This document shows positions 47,661 through 48,869 of a stretch of 48,869 bases of DNA, piece by piece. This DNA comes from a virus. Below the pieces are notes generated by a model that did no database searches, had not been told where the DNA came from, and saw only the letters and a program-made list of their open reading frames with translations. The stretch lies in IMG/VR virus record IMGVR_UViG_3300009009_000018, positions 1-48,869 of that record. The stretch is one strand, 5' to 3'. Within the stretch, counting starts at the first letter, position 1, and every line of letters begins with the position of its first letter. The position numbers and the translations under genes are program-made.

Positions 47661-48869
47661 ATGGCTTGGTCATCGTCTTTATTAGGTTCTCTTATCCCGC
47701 GTTCGTTCAACTTAGGTAAACAAGTTTCTGCAATTGGAGTAGGAAACAAAATTTTATTCGTTGGTGGTTGGGATTGGTCGTCTTATGACACTATTGACAT
47801 CTTTGATACGCAAGCTTCTACTTGGAGTACACAGCAATTAGTATCTGCATACAAAAATCTTTCCTGTACAGTACGTGACGGTAAAGCTCTCATGTATGAT
47901 AGCTTTAACGGCTATCTGTACATCTATAATCCAGCAACAGACTCGTTAGTAAAACGAGATGTGCGCAATCTGGAGGAAAATTTAGTAGAGGGATTAGATA
48001 TTGCACTTGCTGCTACTTCGGCAGGCGGTGTACTCATGCCTGATAAATATGGGGGGGTTTATTATATCGATCCTTCTTTCCTTTCGGAAGGTGACAACAG
48101 CCAAATATACGCAGTGCCTGCAGGCTCCGGAGCAATTGTTGGTTGGTGTTTTGGTCTTAGTGTAGGTACAAATAGGGTTGTTTTTGCTGGAGGAATAAAT
48201 TTAAATGATGATCCTTCATCTGTAGTTGAAGTTTGGGAAGATTCTGGACAAGGAGCAAGTCTCGTCCAATCAAGCACCCTTCCCAACCCAAGACGTTACA
48301 TGTCTTCGATCGTAGTAGGAAATAAAGTATTTTTTGCTGGTGGTTATTTAGATGGCCCGGCATCTTACACTAATATTGTTGACATCTATGATGTAGTAGG
48401 TAATAGCTGGTCGTCTGCCACACTACCTGTTGCACGAGGGAAGATGGGCGTTGCAAAAACAGGTAATAAAATACATTTTGCTGGCGGATTTACTGACGGG
48501 GAAATCCCATCTAGTGTTGTAGATGTCTATGATGCAGATGCCAATAGCTGGTCGACTTCTTCTATTTCGGAAGCGAGAGGAGAACTCGCTGGTGCTTTTA
48601 CTAGCGATGGTAGTAATTATTTTGCGGTATTTGCTGGTGGATATGATGGCCTGTCTTCTTACTCTATGACTGCAGATATTTATTCACAAGCTGCCGCTCC
48701 TTCTTTCCCTACTGACGTTACAGGTGCAACAACACTTAATCCTACTAGTGGTTCTGACATTGTTTTTCCTAATGATGTATCTGTAGACGCGGGCGGCGAT
48801 CTAACTCTTAATGTTACAAAAGTAGGAAACCTTAAAGGAGATAAGATAATAGCAGTTGCAGCAGGAGGA
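47661..48869 (+). CDS. Second Kelch-repeat protein, C-terminus cut by window edge
   Basis: The frame is open for 403 codons to the window end without a stop. Kelch-type repeats begin near residue 22 (VGNKILFVGGWDW, NIVDIYDVVGNSWSSATL, VVDVYDADANSWSTSS). A diverged middle (about 85-190) lacks clear repeats. The visible end (DVSVDAGGDLTLNVTKVGNL) matches the C-terminal domain of the Kelch protein at 3054 (NLVVAAGGKLTLNVADLDRL), without the fibronectin-like part between. AAGGAGGC lies 6 nt before the ATG. A virion-surface binding role is likely. Confidence 0.8.
   Translation, partial: MAWSSSLLGSLIPRSFNLGKQVSAIGVGNKILFVGGWDWSSYDTIDIFDTQASTWSTQQLVSAYKNLSCTVRDGKALMYDSFNGYLYIYNPATDSLVKRDVRNLEENLVEGLDIALAATSAGGVLMPDKYGGVYYIDPSFLSEGDNSQIYAVPAGSGAIVGWCFGLSVGTNRVVFAGGINLNDDPSSVVEVWEDSGQGASLVQSSTLPNPRRYMSSIVVGNKVFFAGGYLDGPASYTNIVDIYDVVGNSWSSATLPVARGKMGVAKTGNKIHFAGGFTDGEIPSSVVDVYDADANSWSTSSISEARGELAGAFTSDGSNYFAVFAGGYDGLSSYSMTADIYSQAAAPSFPTDVTGATTLNPTSGSDIVFPNDVSVDAGGDLTLNVTKVGNLKGDKIIAVAAGG

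Overview
The window is part of the genome of a large tailed bacteriophage with a contractile tail. The diagnostic genes are a terminase large subunit (22285-25545), a portal protein (26278-28221), a very large tail sheath (36283-39327), a tail tube (39429-39977) and a modular tail fibre (30467-34525). The DNA is moderately AT-rich and tightly packed. No tRNA, rRNA, CRISPR array or insertion sequence was seen. The host is unknown. Sec-type signal peptides, a polysaccharide pyruvyl-transferase and a GT8 glycosyltransferase fit a Gram-negative host. The HELGH/EGQSDF metalloprotease recalls a family I associate with Bdellovibrionota, which is only a weak hint.

Layout. Positions 1-4625 (minus strand) hold a truncated secreted beta-sandwich protein with a Thr-Pro linker, an ADP-ribosyltransferase-like protein, two envelope-sugar enzymes and a Kelch propeller protein. 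Positions 4719-8382 (minus) form an effector island of small, mostly unrelated proteins that share one N-terminal leader and one 5' leader DNA repeat, with at least two decayed copies. Positions 8351-19750 are almost all minus strand: an actin-like ATPase, two KKFFI-type small proteins, a secreted deacetylase and metalloprotease, zinc proteins, an intein-split virion-type protein and several unrecognised genes. A single plus-strand PIN-like gene interrupts them at 12115. From a divergent promoter region (19778-19824) rightwards everything is plus strand: head and packaging genes, tail fibre, sheath, tube, a virion-type SNF2 helicase, and a second Kelch gene cut by the right edge.

Main idea. 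At least ten genes, plus one pseudogene and one internal start, begin with a variant of M-S-F-L-x-K-I-x-A-x-Y followed in several cases by V/I-E-A. This looks like the capsid-targeting sequences of T4 internal proteins and Alt, which the prohead protease removes. The leader occurs on two different ADP-ribosyltransferase-like proteins, a ParB/sulfiredoxin-like protein, and small proteins beside terminase and portal. A second leader type (M-K/N-L-I-V-E, then G or S) starts two adjacent genes, one of them the SNF2 helicase. I infer that this phage packs a varied set of enzymes in its head and injects them with the DNA, and that the 4.7-8.4 kb island is where this cargo duplicates, diverges and decays.

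Other notable items are two inteins (one inside the terminase Walker A loop, one in a structural-type protein), a recurrent TAAGATTA motif upstream of transcription units, a pair of perfect palindromes with a shared 14-bp core 50 bp apart, and hairpins without U-tracts at operon boundaries.
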